From Rhodothermales bacterium (GTDB lineage: Bacteria; Bacteroidota; Rhodothermia; Rhodothermales; Bin80): a stretch of DNA of 58,015 nucleotides. The stretch spans positions 1-58,015 of the forward strand of contig JANQES010000080.1 in assembly GCA_028278205.1 (NCBI GenBank), read 5' to 3'. Positions 1 to 8,471 of the stretch are shown here, piece after piece; position 1 is the stretch's first letter, and every line of letters begins with the position of its first letter. A model generated the notes under the pieces. It ran no database searches and was not told the DNA's origin. It saw only the letters and a list, made by a program, of their open reading frames with translations. Position numbers and translations under genes: made by a program.

Positions 1-6
1 TTGGGG

Positions 7-41
7 CATACCTGCCAGGTTTTCAAAACCTGGCAGGTATG
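7..41. repeat. Perfect 17-bp hairpin, ACCTGCCAGG type
   Basis: The arms at 7-23 and 25-41 are exact reverse complements around a single C. The arm reads CATACCTGCCAGGTTTT. It carries A and T tracts and could act as a terminator on either strand. No complete gene is visible to its left, so its role cannot be fixed. It belongs with the inverted repeats seen in most gaps of this window. Confidence 0.75.
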
Positions 42-109
42 GTTTTCGCCGTTTTCAGCTTGTTTTCAACGGCTTTCTATTTCAACGCTGAATTCGCATA
101 AGTAGTTGT

Positions 110-164
110 GTGAAACGTGAGGGTGCCTGCCACAACGTTTTCCCGTGGCACCCTCACGTTTCAC
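110..164. repeat. Inverted repeat overlapping the stop of the isomerase-like gene
   Basis: An 18-bp perfect inverted repeat has arms at 110-127 and 147-164, with a 19-nt loop. The right arm and the copies after it repeat the word CACGTTTCA. The stop codon of the minus-strand gene (154-156) lies inside the right arm, so the repeat supplies the 3' end of that reading frame and may form its terminator. Confidence 0.75.
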
Positions 165-945
165 GTTTCACGCCCCGAATCATCCGGATCAGCGTGGTTG
201 CCGCGCGGAGGCCGTGTTTGGGCAGCGGCGGCTGATGCACCTCCAGGCTCACCGGCCCGTCGAAGCCCGACGTGTGCAGCAGGCCTAGCTGCGCGGGCCA
301 ATCGACGAGGCCGTCTTCGAGGGAGGCGGCTTTCCAGGTTTCGCCCTGCTCCGAGACGTTGTAGCACCGCACCAACCCGATGCGCCCGGCCAGCGCCCGG
401 AGCCCGGCCTGCGGATCTTCGCCGGCCTGAGCGGCGGCGGCAGGATCCCAGGCCGCTTGCACCGCCGGATGCGCCACGGCCTCTAACAGCCCCGCTAACG
501 ACGCGCCCGTCGGATGCGCCATCCCCACCTCGTTGAGCACGCATAGCGTACCGCCCCACCGCGCCGCCGCCGTGCCGGCCCGGCGCAACGCCTCGGCGGC
601 AAGAGCAGCATCGTCGGGTCCGGCTTCTGCAAACGCCGAGACGACGACGCGCGAGCATCCAACCCGGCGGCAAAAGGCCAGCGCCTCGTCGCAGAGCGCC
701 ACTTCATTGAGCCACATCGCCCGGTCCCGCGCCGCTCCCATGAACAACCCCGGCACGACAGCAGCCACCGGCACCTCGTGCTCGGCCAACCGGCGCCGCA
801 GCTTTTCCTCGTTGACAAAAGGCACCTGTTCCGACGCCTTCCCCACCGTGCGCAACTCAACTCCTTCCAGCCCCCACAACAGCGTATAATGCAACGCGCG
901 GTCGAGGTCGGTCGTGACGGTATCGGTAAGCCAGACGGTTAGCAT
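154..945 (-). CDS. Sugar phosphate isomerase/epimerase-like TIM-barrel protein
   Basis: This 263-residue protein resembles the xylose isomerase-like TIM-barrel family (AP endonuclease 2 superfamily), which covers sugar isomerases, epimerases and related metal-dependent enzymes. The supporting pattern is a strand/helix alternation with an early 'GLEGVELRT', a central 'LCVLNEVG' and a late 'GPVSLEVHQPP', where metal-binding acidic and His residues usually sit. The substrate cannot be told. I chose the ATG at 943-945 (MLTVWLTD). A longer frame to 1023 would add 26 residues that are only a translation of the GATTTTGG repeat. The last codons come from another inverted repeat. It lies downstream of the M28-like gene on the same strand. 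Confidence 0.7.
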   Translation of the reverse strand: MLTVWLTDTVTTDLDRALHYTLLWGLEGVELRTVGKASEQVPFVNEEKLRRRLAEHEVPVAAVVPGLFMGAARDRAMWLNEVALCDEALAFCRRVGCSRVVVSAFAEAGPDDAALAAEALRRAGTAAARWGGTLCVLNEVGMAHPTGASLAGLLEAVAHPAVQAAWDPAAAAQAGEDPQAGLRALAGRIGLVRCYNVSEQGETWKAASLEDGLVDWPAQLGLLHTSGFDGPVSLEVHQPPLPKHGLRAATTLIRMIRGVKRET

Positions 946-1019
946 TTTGGATTTTGGATTGAGATGACGGTGCCCGATCAGACCAATCCAAAATCCAAAA
1001 TCTAAAATCCAAAATCTAA
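945..1019. repeat. GATTTTGG-family inverted repeat, copy 1
   Basis: The left arm (about 945-961) holds ATTTTGGATT words. The right arm (983-1019) holds the reverse complement, AATCCAAAATCTAAAATCC. The 20-nt centre has no strong hairpin. The element fills the gap between two minus-strand genes and touches the start codon of one of them. Confidence 0.8.
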
Positions 1020-2450
1020 TCACTGTTTCGCGTCGGGGATGCGGAGGGAGTCGACGGCGACGGGCACCAGGGGTCCTTCGACGGCTTCGCGGAGCAGCAG
1101 GGCATGGGTGGCCTCGGCCATGAGACGCGCGCTGACGACCCCGGCGTCGATCAGGTCGGAGAGGCGAGGCGGGTCGTCTCGGAAGGGTTCTTCGTCGCGA
1201 GACCGGATGGTTCGGCGGCGGGGTGGGCGACGGTCGGGCAACAAGAAGAGGCCCGCCGCAGCCAGGGTGTCGGGCGGCGGCGCGACGGCGAAGAGCGGCA
1301 GGTCGTAGGATGCCAGCAGATCGCGCACCGCCGGCTCATGGGCAGAATCGAGGCCGACGTAGACGACCGCCTTCGTCTGGTCGAGCGCCCAGAGCGGTTG
1401 ATTGAGGTAGGCGCGCAAGCCGGCATCGCCCAGTTGCGCGCCGGAGAAGACGACGAAGAGCAGCGTCCGCTCCGGCACCGTGGCGAAGCGGGCAAAATAC
1501 GCATACTGCCGGGCCACTTCGAGCATGGCCGCCGTGCCCGTACCCAGGTGGGCCGCATCGAGCGTGGGCACCCCCGCAAACGTGCCGACGGCGTCGAGAT
1601 CGGTACAGACGATGACCAGTTCACGCGCCCGCGCCGGATGCTTGCCGGGCGCATAACTGAGGACATTGAGAGCGCCGGTCACGGGCAGCGCCTGAGTTTC
1701 TACGCGCAGGCGTACGGAGCGCTGCAGCCGCCGGGCAACACGCGTATCGCGGCTCAGTTGCGCCATAAGATTGGTGCGCGAAGTGCGCATCAGCCGCATC
1801 GCCGTCTCCGGCAGGATTTGCATCACCATCAGGCCGTAAACCGGGCGGGGCGCCGGGCGCGGCGCAAGCGCTCCGACTACCAACACCGCCTGCGCCCCGG
1901 CCCTGCGGAGCGCCGCCAACGAATCGGTTGTTGCCGCGTGGGTCGGTATCAACAAAGCCGTTCCCGGTTGCTGAAGGGCTGTAGCCGCCTCTGCCGGGCT
2001 CCCCGGCCCCATCATCAGCGTGTGTATCTCGACGCGGCCCGAGTCGCTCCGGCCATCAGGCAGAAAGTCGACGCCGGGGTAAAACAGGGTGTCAGACTCT
2101 GCGTCGGCGAAAGTAAAGAGGCTGGCGCGGATCTCGTTGATGGGCGTCGGATAGACGATCTGGGCCGTGCCGGCCAGCACCGGCTGCAATTCGAATTCGG
2201 CCATGCGGGCCGCTACGTAAGATGCCGCCATGGCATATCCCGACGTGCCCGTGGCTCGCCCTTCGACGTCGGGACCGTTGAAAAACCGGAGGTGTTCGCG
2301 CAACGCCTCGTCGCTCCACAAGGGTTGTTCGGGGGTAGACCGGGGCGGCTCCTCCGCTACCGAAAGCGACTGGCACCCCATCGCCTGCACCGCTCCCAAA
2401 AGAAGCAACAAGGCCAACAACAACCCGATGGAAAAACGAAACGGTCTCAT
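1020..2450 (-). CDS. M28 aminopeptidase-like lipoprotein, probably catalytically dead
   Basis: A 476-residue exported protein. Residues 1-25 form a hydrophobic signal ending QAMGC, a loose lipobox, so it is probably a lipoprotein. Residues 90-230 look like a PA-type insert. Residues 265-390 follow the M28 zinc-peptidase fold ('HLGTGTAAMLEVARQY', 'ERTLLFVVFSGAQLGDAGL', 'KAVVYVGLDSA'). In M28 enzymes the metal ligands lie in HxD, an Asp-Asn pair before the glycine turn, and the Glu-Glu of the strand after it. Here these positions read TDLD, HLG and AQ, so most ligands are gone. I infer a non-catalytic binding protein or a greatly diverged peptidase. Its stop abuts a GATTTTGG repeat. Confidence 0.6.
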   Translation of the reverse strand: MRPFRFSIGLLLALLLLLGAVQAMGCQSLSVAEEPPRSTPEQPLWSDEALREHLRFFNGPDVEGRATGTSGYAMAASYVAARMAEFELQPVLAGTAQIVYPTPINEIRASLFTFADAESDTLFYPGVDFLPDGRSDSGRVEIHTLMMGPGSPAEAATALQQPGTALLIPTHAATTDSLAALRRAGAQAVLVVGALAPRPAPRPVYGLMVMQILPETAMRLMRTSRTNLMAQLSRDTRVARRLQRSVRLRVETQALPVTGALNVLSYAPGKHPARARELVIVCTDLDAVGTFAGVPTLDAAHLGTGTAAMLEVARQYAYFARFATVPERTLLFVVFSGAQLGDAGLRAYLNQPLWALDQTKAVVYVGLDSAHEPAVRDLLASYDLPLFAVAPPPDTLAAAGLFLLPDRRPPRRRTIRSRDEEPFRDDPPRLSDLIDAGVVSARLMAEATHALLLREAVEGPLVPVAVDSLRIPDAKQ

Positions 2451-2517
2451 CGACGCGAAACAGAAGAGAAAATGTATTGCGGCATTACACGCTCAGCATT
2501 TTAACCCAACAGGGGTG

Positions 2518-2578
2518 TTAGTCACTGGTCATTAGTCACTGGTCACTGGTGTTTTTTACTGGTGACCAGTGACTAATA
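2518..2578. repeat. GTCACTGGT-word inverted repeat
   Basis: The left part repeats GTCACTGG and GTCATTA words (2521-2550). The right arm (2558-2577) is the reverse complement, ending GACCAGTGACTAAT. The arms flank a run of six T. It lies between the divergent M28-like gene and the membrane protein. The same word recurs near 9950 and 28740. Confidence 0.8.
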
Positions 2579-2735
2579 CGCCACGGCGGAGCGAAGTCAG
2601 GCGTAAAGAAAAATCACATAACTTTTCCTCGCCTGCATAAAATTAAACAAATTATTGCGCAACGGTTTCAAATTTATTAAGATATGTCCCCCCATTCGTC
2701 TCCGGCCAGTGCCCCACCCTTGCCGCCTTGATCCC

Positions 2736-3575
2736 ATGTCGCGTCATCTGTTTGCCCACGTTGCGGCTATGCGCCATCAGATTCGGCGTATCCGGCGCGC
2801 TACTGCGCTCGGCACCGCAGCGATGCTCCCCTGCGCCGTCATCTTGCTGGCTACCACGCCGGCCACCTGGGTAATTCTGCTTCTGATCCCGGCTCTGGCG
2901 GGCTACCTGCAGCGCAAAGTGCGCCGGATCCTCTGGGCACGCCGCGTGCTCAAGCAACTACGCCTCGAAGAGCAGTTCGTCCGCCACAGCCCGACGCCCG
3001 AGCACGTGCTCACGTGCATGCGCCGCACTAACCACCTCTGGACGCAGAGCCTGACGCTAAAGGGCCTCAAAACCCTCGCCGCAGACCAACCGGCCCTCTC
3101 GTTGCCGAACAGCACCAAACAGGCACGCATCCACCAGCATTACACCCGTTCCTTCATCCCCCTCCGCCCGGCGCGCCTCCCTGCCGACCTGATCTGGTTA
3201 ACGACGGTGGGGTTGCTCTGGCTTTGGTTTGTCCCGGAAGCGCTTCTAGCCCCCATGCCGGCGCTTGTCTTTGCCGGTATGACGCTGCTCTTACTCATCC
3301 TCACTGCCGAAGTGATCCAGGCTATCCTCGGCGCCGACCTCCGAGATAGCTTCTCGCCTTTTGCGACGCTGCTGAGCACCTGGACCCTCGCGCACGACTT
3401 CGAAACCGCCTTCGCGACCACCCGCGAGAAGCCCTATCGCCACACCGCCCTCTATCGCTCCTGGGTTTTCAAAAAACCATCCGACATCCTGGAAGAAACA
3501 AAAGCCGCGACGCCTGTCCTTCCGTTACAACCGCTCCAGCTAGAGGTCGATGAATTAGTCCTACAAGCTGGATAG
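2736..3575 (+). CDS. Unknown membrane protein with two hydrophobic hairpins
   Basis: A 279-residue protein I do not recognise. It starts with a basic, His-rich stretch (MSRHLFAHVAAMRHQIRRIR). A hydrophobic hairpin follows at about residues 25-60, then a basic soluble loop, then a second hairpin at about 148-195 ending 'TAEVIQAILGA', and a soluble tail. This suggests an inner-membrane protein with four membrane passes. I chose the ATG at 2736. A TTG at 2655 would add 27 residues with no membrane or family character. It stands alone on the plus strand and runs toward the minus-strand pilus operon, with a repeat and that operon's terminator between them. Confidence 0.6.
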   Translation: MSRHLFAHVAAMRHQIRRIRRATALGTAAMLPCAVILLATTPATWVILLLIPALAGYLQRKVRRILWARRVLKQLRLEEQFVRHSPTPEHVLTCMRRTNHLWTQSLTLKGLKTLAADQPALSLPNSTKQARIHQHYTRSFIPLRPARLPADLIWLTTVGLLWLWFVPEALLAPMPALVFAGMTLLLLILTAEVIQAILGADLRDSFSPFATLLSTWTLAHDFETAFATTREKPYRHTALYRSWVFKKPSDILEETKAATPVLPLQPLQLEVDELVLQAG

Positions 3576-3614
3576 CAAATCGTTATTTAAGACATGAGTC
3601 ATCCTGCTTTTTTC

Positions 3615-3784
3615 AGCCCCGTAGGGGCGTCCTGTTTGTAGTACAAAGCTTTTAAAAATAGATAGCTCCGTAGGAGCGGCCTGTTCAAAAAAATCCGCCA
3701 CATCGGCTTTGAATAGGTCGCCCCTACGGGGCTCATTTTTAGGAAAGGGCCGTTTTCTACAAACAGGACGCCCCTACGGGGCTC
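3615..3784. repeat. CCCCGTAGGGGCG composite repeat, copy 1
   Basis: The 3576-3918 gap holds this element of about 170 bp. It has four short palindromic parts: CCCCGTAGGGG at 3617-3627, a CTCCGTAGGAGCGGCCTGTT block, its counterpart AGGTCGCCCCTACGGGG near 3717-3731, and a last AGGACGCCCCTACGGGG ending near 3780. The words CTGTTTGTAG and CTACAAACAG mark the outer arms. A second copy lies at 12596-12770. Confidence 0.85.
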
Positions 3785-3854
3785 TAAAATTCGGAAGGAC
3801 TCATGAACGAGCAGAAACTGTACAATCAAGAACCAGACACAAAGCACAATACAC

Positions 3855-3890
3855 AACAAGCCCCGCCAGTCGATGCCGGCGGGGCTTGTT
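3855..3890 (-). terminator. Terminator of the secretin operon
   Basis: A perfect 13-bp stem (3855-3867 with 3878-3890) has a 10-nt loop. On the minus strand it reads as a GC-rich hairpin ending CTTGTTGTGT, about 28 nt past the secretin stop codon. The trailing T-run is short. Confidence 0.75.
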
Positions 3891-3918
3891 GGTAAAAGTG
3901 GATCGGATGCGAATCCGC

Positions 3919-5337
3919 TTAGCGGCGCGTGCCTTTCTTACCGCATTCCTTGTCGAACTCCGGATCGCATTCTTTGCTGAGGCCCTCGATGTCCTGCCGG
4001 ACTTTCTGACGCCAGCGTTCGAGCAGATCTTGATCGAATGGCCGTTCGCTACGGTGGACGACCGGATCGACCATCTTGGCCCGCAAGAGGATGACCAGTT
4101 CGCGCTGCACGTTGGTGCGCTGCGTCACGCTCACGAGATATTTGATGCCGAAGAACCAGCCCGGCAGATCTTTCAGGAACGGAATGCCGCGCCGCGAGAC
4201 GACTTCATCCGTCGAGTAGAGCCCGCCGATGACGGTCTGCTCGCCGTCGAGCAAGAGGATCTGCGTGTTGGCCGTGCTGCGGTCTACGATGGGGCCGGCA
4301 GGCGAGATCTGGCCGCTCGAATTCTCCACATTGACGTTGAGGTGGATGAAGTCGAGTTCCGGGGCGCCGAGCGTGTCTACGAGGGCTTCGGTGAGCAACG
4401 TCGGGGTGACCTCGATGATGATGCCGGTCGAGACAAACTGGGTAATGGTGTTGCCTGCAAAGTCACGCTGGACGAACGGGAAGTCTGTGCCGATCTGAAT
4501 CCGACCCAGTTCGCCGCTCTGCACGGTAATGCTGGGGTTAGCGACGGTTTCGCCGGCGCCGTTGGTTTCGAGGAACCGGAAGAGTTGGGTCAACGTCGCC
4601 ACGTTGAACTGATCCGGCATCAGCAAATAGTCATCAACGGCATCGGCCAGGTCGTCGGTCTTCAGGAAGAACTGCGGGATGCCACCGCTCCCCGTGGATC
4701 CGCCGTCAAAGCCGCCGGCACCGCCGCCACCACCATCGGTTGCGCCGCCGCCGCCACCGGCAGCACCGCCGCCGCCGGCAGCCGTCTCACCGCCGAAGAA
4801 GACGTTCCAGTCGGTGCCCAAGCTCTTGGCTTTGGTCTTGTTGATCGAGAAGAGCACCGCGCTGATCTGGATCTCCCGCGTGTCGAGCGTAGCCGGCACG
4901 GCAGCGGTCTCGGCCAGTTCGGCGCCGGGCTGCTGCACGGTCAGGACGGGATCGGGCAGTGCCTCTTCGATGATGAAGAAGCGATCGGTCTCGCGATAGG
5001 CGAGGTTGTTGTAGTTCAGCACCAACTGGAACGCATCGAAATAGTGCATTCCGGAGATGGCGATGCCGATGGGAAACTGCCGGGATTCCGGGTCGATGGC
5101 CTGCTTACCGCTGATCCGTTCGATAATCGGATTCAGGAAATCGATAAACTGGGTAAAGGGCGTTTCGGGCCGGAACGAGACGAGTTGATCCGGCGGCACA
5201 TAACCCCGGATCTGCCGCCCCTCTTGCGGAGGGATATCCTGGGCCTGTACGGGAATGCTGCTGAGGCCGGCGGTCGCCGCGAGGACGAGCGCAAGGCCCA
5301 ACAAACCGAAATACGAACGCGTAGTCTGCTTTTTCAT
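3919..5337 (-). CDS. Short secretin (PilQ/GspD-like outer-membrane channel)
   Basis: This 472-residue protein should form the outer-membrane pore of the pilus-like machine. It has a Sec signal peptide (residues 1-33, ending VQAQ) and one compact N-domain (about 45-130, 'FPIGIAISGMHYFDAFQLVL'). The secretin start follows ('REIQISAVLFSINKTKAKSLG', with a break at the repeatable core ISAVLFSINK). A Gly-rich insert of about 40 residues spans roughly 180-222. The secretin domain proper contains 'VANPSITVQSGE', 'GIIIEVTPTLL', 'GEQTVIGGLY' and 'GIPFLKDLPGWFFG'. PilQ proteins are usually longer and carry AMIN domains and more N-domains; this one has none. It is the last gene of the PilT/PilMN/PilOP/secretin group and is followed by a terminator. 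Confidence 0.88.
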   Translation of the reverse strand: MKKQTTRSYFGLLGLALVLAATAGLSSIPVQAQDIPPQEGRQIRGYVPPDQLVSFRPETPFTQFIDFLNPIIERISGKQAIDPESRQFPIGIAISGMHYFDAFQLVLNYNNLAYRETDRFFIIEEALPDPVLTVQQPGAELAETAAVPATLDTREIQISAVLFSINKTKAKSLGTDWNVFFGGETAAGGGGAAGGGGGATDGGGGGAGGFDGGSTGSGGIPQFFLKTDDLADAVDDYLLMPDQFNVATLTQLFRFLETNGAGETVANPSITVQSGELGRIQIGTDFPFVQRDFAGNTITQFVSTGIIIEVTPTLLTEALVDTLGAPELDFIHLNVNVENSSGQISPAGPIVDRSTANTQILLLDGEQTVIGGLYSTDEVVSRRGIPFLKDLPGWFFGIKYLVSVTQRTNVQRELVILLRAKMVDPVVHRSERPFDQDLLERWRQKVRQDIEGLSKECDPEFDKECGKKGTRR

Positions 5338-5495
5338 TACGATGCCTTTTCGTTAACGGGCACCACACGCTGAGCCGCCGTTTGGTCTGAACGGTCTCGT
5401 GCCGGTGCGCTGGGGGGGGTTACAGGCTTTCTATCGAAGACCGGCACGCGAGGGCCGCGCACCGGCGTACGTTCTACGTTCGGATACGCGCCGAG

Positions 5496-6497
5496 CTAGC
5501 GGAGCGAAGGAGCCCGGCGGACAGCGCCCATCGCTTGCTGGAACTGCTCGCCAGACTGCAGATAGAGTTCCACCGCGTCGATGATGCCGCCTTTGTTGAG
5601 CCGCGCTTTGACCCGGCCTTCCAACGGATCGATATCGACGATCTGGCCCAGGTAGACATCGTCGCCCACACCCACGGCGCGGAACTGATCGCCCTCCTGG
5701 AAGACAGCCTCGTCGCCGATGATCGAGACAAATTTGGCCGCCTCGATGTTGATCAGGTTGTGCGTGTTAGGCGGCAGCTTGTCCATGATCAGCGGGAAGA
5801 ACGGGTTGAGTTCAGGCCGCTCGCTGGGCAATACCGACGACGGCACCGGCGGCCGTTCGCTGCGCGCCTTGCTGAAGGGCAGCGCGTCGGTGCCTTCCCC
5901 GACGCCCTCTTCGCCGGGCGCGCTCATGCCTTCGGCGCCGCTGAAGATGGCGTCGATCTGCATCTGGAACGAGACCATGATCTTCATCACCTCGTTGCCG
6001 GTCTCTTCATCCTCGGTGACGATGTCCATGTGGACGAGCGTCAGTTCGGGGATGCGGTAGAAATAACGATTGTTCTCCAGTTCCCAGACGATGCGGTAGA
6101 GTTCGGAAAAGTAGCCGCGCCCGCTGACGCTGAAGCTGTGATAGCTGTAGTCGCCCTGTCCCTGCGTGCCCGAATTCGACACGTCAAAGACCTCGAAGCC
6201 CGTGCGCGTCAGTTCGTTGAGATAGCCGATGACTTCGGGGCTCGAAAGCCGGTCCGGGATCACTTTATAGCGCGCCTTCCATTTGTTGAGGGCGTTATCG
6301 GCCTTGCCTTCCGAGACCGCGTGCTCGTTGATGAGCGAGGCCAGTTCGGCCTGCTTGAGCCGGATCACCTTGCCGGCCTTTTCGACGCGGGCCAGTTCGT
6401 CGGGCTGCTTCATCATGGTGACGTAAGCACCGGCGATGATGATGCCCACCCAGACAACAGCCAGGATGATGATGTTGTAGAGGACTTTGTTAGACAT
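5496..6497 (-). CDS. PilO-like inner-membrane protein fused to a PilP-like domain
   Basis: A 333-residue protein with one N-terminal membrane helix (about 7-27, 'NIIILAVVWVGIIIAGAYV'). A coiled segment (30-75) and a PilO/GspM-like ferredoxin-fold region follow (about 80-185, 'FSVSGRGYFSELYRIVWELE'). PilO links the PilM/N platform to the secretin. After a Pro/Ser-rich linker, residues about 240-325 ('FVSIIGDEAVFQEGDQF', 'VGVGDDVYLGQIVDIDP') resemble the beta-sandwich of PilP, normally a separate lipoprotein that touches the secretin. I infer a PilO-PilP fusion. It lies 62 nt after the PilM-PilN gene and ahead of the secretin gene, which is the usual pilMNOPQ order. Confidence 0.75.
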   Translation of the reverse strand: MSNKVLYNIIILAVVWVGIIIAGAYVTMMKQPDELARVEKAGKVIRLKQAELASLINEHAVSEGKADNALNKWKARYKVIPDRLSSPEVIGYLNELTRTGFEVFDVSNSGTQGQGDYSYHSFSVSGRGYFSELYRIVWELENNRYFYRIPELTLVHMDIVTEDEETGNEVMKIMVSFQMQIDAIFSGAEGMSAPGEEGVGEGTDALPFSKARSERPPVPSSVLPSERPELNPFFPLIMDKLPPNTHNLINIEAAKFVSIIGDEAVFQEGDQFRAVGVGDDVYLGQIVDIDPLEGRVKARLNKGGIIDAVELYLQSGEQFQQAMGAVRRAPSLR

Positions 6498-6559
6498 AAC
6501 AGTCAGTGGGGCGCTAAGTTGGCAAAAGACCGAGTTCCCGCAGGGGTATTAGGGTCTCG

Positions 6560-8416
6560 TTACGGCTGCTCGTCGAGCGCCGTGGTGGTGATCGGAACAC
6601 TTTCAGCCGCTTGCTTTTCGGCCTCGGCCACCTGCCGGCGTAAATATTCAGCCGCCTTGGGCAAGCCTTTGTCGAGCGGCGCTGTCATCTTAAAGGAATA
6701 AACCGGCCAGTCCCGGATCTCAGAGAACGTCAGCGTGCTGATGGTGCCGTCGAGCCGTTCGGCCAGTTCGACGACCCGGTCGCGCGCGGTGGCGTTGCCC
6801 GAGACTTCGATGCCATTGCCGCGCGGATTCCAACTTTCGATCCAGACGCCGGTGACTTCAGAGACTTCGGTCGACACTTTCTCAAGGGCGCGGCTCCATT
6901 TGTCGCTGCCCTGGAGCAGGCCTTCGAGCACGTTGATGGCGCGCATATACTGCGCATGCACCGCCTCCAGGCTGTCGATCTTGTGTTGGAGCGTCTTGGC
7001 ATCCAACGACACCGGCCCGACTTCTTGCTGGAAGGCCTGGATGCTGCGCTGGTGCTCGGCAATCTCTTTTTCGAGCGTGAAGTAGCGCGCGATGAAGAAC
7101 AAGACCGTGCAGAACATGAGGGCGTAGAGCGCCAGCACGTGCCACGTCACGGGCAGGGTCACCCGCCGCCGCATGAGTTGCCGAGGCAACAGGTTGACGT
7201 CTTCGAAGACCCCCTTGTAGCGCGCATCGTCGCTCAGGCGCAAGCCCACGCCTACGGCCGGCAACAACGCCCCGGCTGCCACGTCGGCGGCATACTCGTC
7301 TTCGAGTTCGGGCACGTACTGCCGCATCGATTCGACGCGGGCGTCGGGGAAGAACATTTCAAAGCTTTCGATGAGGTCGTCTTCGCGCTCTTCGCTCAGA
7401 AGCAGCACGTGCTGCACCTCGCCGATGCCGTATTCATCTTGCAGCAGCAGCACGCGGCTACAGATCGTCTCGGGCGCTTCGTAGGCCGTCAACGAACGCA
7501 GGTTCTCGCTTTGTTGCAGCGTGCCGTCTTCCAAAAACATGACCAGCGTATCCTCGGCGCCGGCCCGAACGATCAGCGTATTGTAGGCCGCATCGGCACT
7601 CAGCGGGGCCGCGTCTTCGAAGGCGTCGGTGGCGCGTTTGGGCTTCTGGGGCACCATGTTGCGCGTGGCGCGGGCCAGGCCCAGATACAGCGGCACCTCG
7701 GAGTCGAACAGCCGGATAGGCGGCATACGGCGGCCTTGCTGCTCGCGCATCGTGCGCAAGGTAGAGGCCACCGGGTCGTTAACTTTGGGAAACAGGGCCA
7801 GGTAGCGCGCCATGCCGTCTTCGCTGGGCGTCATCGGCAAAAACGCCACCGTCTCTTCGTCAATCGCAGCGTTATTTTGTTTGTGGAGAAGCTCCAAGAG
7901 TTGGCTGCGACGCGCCGACTTGGGCGACTTCTTCTTAGCTTTCTTTTTCTCCGAATCGGCGTCGCCCTTGCCACTGCCGCGCATGACGGTCAGTTCGATC
8001 TGGTTGATCTCTGAAGCCGCCGCTGCGAAAGCGAGTTGCGGTTCCGGATAGCCGGCTTCGCGGCATTCAGACAGGAGGTCGCCCAGTTCGAGCGCGAACG
8101 TAGACGACTGCTCTTTCTGCTCGCCGAATTCGCCCTGCTGGCCTAGATCCAACCCGCTAAATTCGCCTCCGATGAACATATTTTCCATCGAAGACGAACC
8201 GCTGCTGGTAAACTGGATCGAAAAATCGCCGTCTTCCTCCGGCGATTGCATATCGGGTAGCACGGTTTGAGATGCCGAAAAGCGCGCCGTCCGCTGGCGC
8301 ATAAACCGGCGGATGACCTTCAGCCCGTCAGGGCCTGCTTCGAGCAACGCTGCGTGGACGGCCCGGCCCGTGACCATCACCCCCAGAGTCTGCTTGCTTC
8401 CTTTAGTTTTTGACAT
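6560..8416 (-). CDS. PilM-PilN fusion (GspL-like platform protein)
   Basis: A 618-residue protein. Residues 1-400 are cytoplasmic and match the actin-like PilM/GspL fold loosely ('LGVMVTGRAVHAALLE', 'YNTLIVRAGAEDTLVMFLEDG', and a late 'AAGALLPAVGVGLRL'). Next comes the PilN signature 'DVNLLPRQLMRRR' (about 405-417), one membrane helix (about 420-440), a coiled coil, and a periplasmic ferredoxin-like domain ('VTGVWIESWNPRGNGIEVSG'). In classical pili PilM and PilN are separate and bind through the PilN N-terminus. Here that contact is covalent, as in GspL of type II secretion. It follows the PilT-like gene by 55 nt. Confidence 0.78.
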   Translation of the reverse strand: MSKTKGSKQTLGVMVTGRAVHAALLEAGPDGLKVIRRFMRQRTARFSASQTVLPDMQSPEEDGDFSIQFTSSGSSSMENMFIGGEFSGLDLGQQGEFGEQKEQSSTFALELGDLLSECREAGYPEPQLAFAAAASEINQIELTVMRGSGKGDADSEKKKAKKKSPKSARRSQLLELLHKQNNAAIDEETVAFLPMTPSEDGMARYLALFPKVNDPVASTLRTMREQQGRRMPPIRLFDSEVPLYLGLARATRNMVPQKPKRATDAFEDAAPLSADAAYNTLIVRAGAEDTLVMFLEDGTLQQSENLRSLTAYEAPETICSRVLLLQDEYGIGEVQHVLLLSEEREDDLIESFEMFFPDARVESMRQYVPELEDEYAADVAAGALLPAVGVGLRLSDDARYKGVFEDVNLLPRQLMRRRVTLPVTWHVLALYALMFCTVLFFIARYFTLEKEIAEHQRSIQAFQQEVGPVSLDAKTLQHKIDSLEAVHAQYMRAINVLEGLLQGSDKWSRALEKVSTEVSEVTGVWIESWNPRGNGIEVSGNATARDRVVELAERLDGTISTLTFSEIRDWPVYSFKMTAPLDKGLPKAAEYLRRQVAEAEKQAAESVPITTTALDEQP

Positions 8417-8471
8417 GGCCCACGAAGAATGAGTACTGAGTTGACGCGAACAGTATCGGATGTGCAGAAGC

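Noticed and set aside
1104..2504. Long plus-strand frame opposite the M28-like gene, and similar long frames opposite the secretin, PilMN, PilX, PilB and BamA genes
   Set aside because: They are mirror frames caused by GC-rich codon use. Their translations are rich in Arg, Gly, His and Asp without domains, whereas the minus-strand frames show clear families.
4675..4800. Gly-rich run in the secretin as a collagen-like or separate gene
   Set aside because: The run is in frame within a continuous secretin, has no Gly-x-y periodicity and is best read as a flexible insert.
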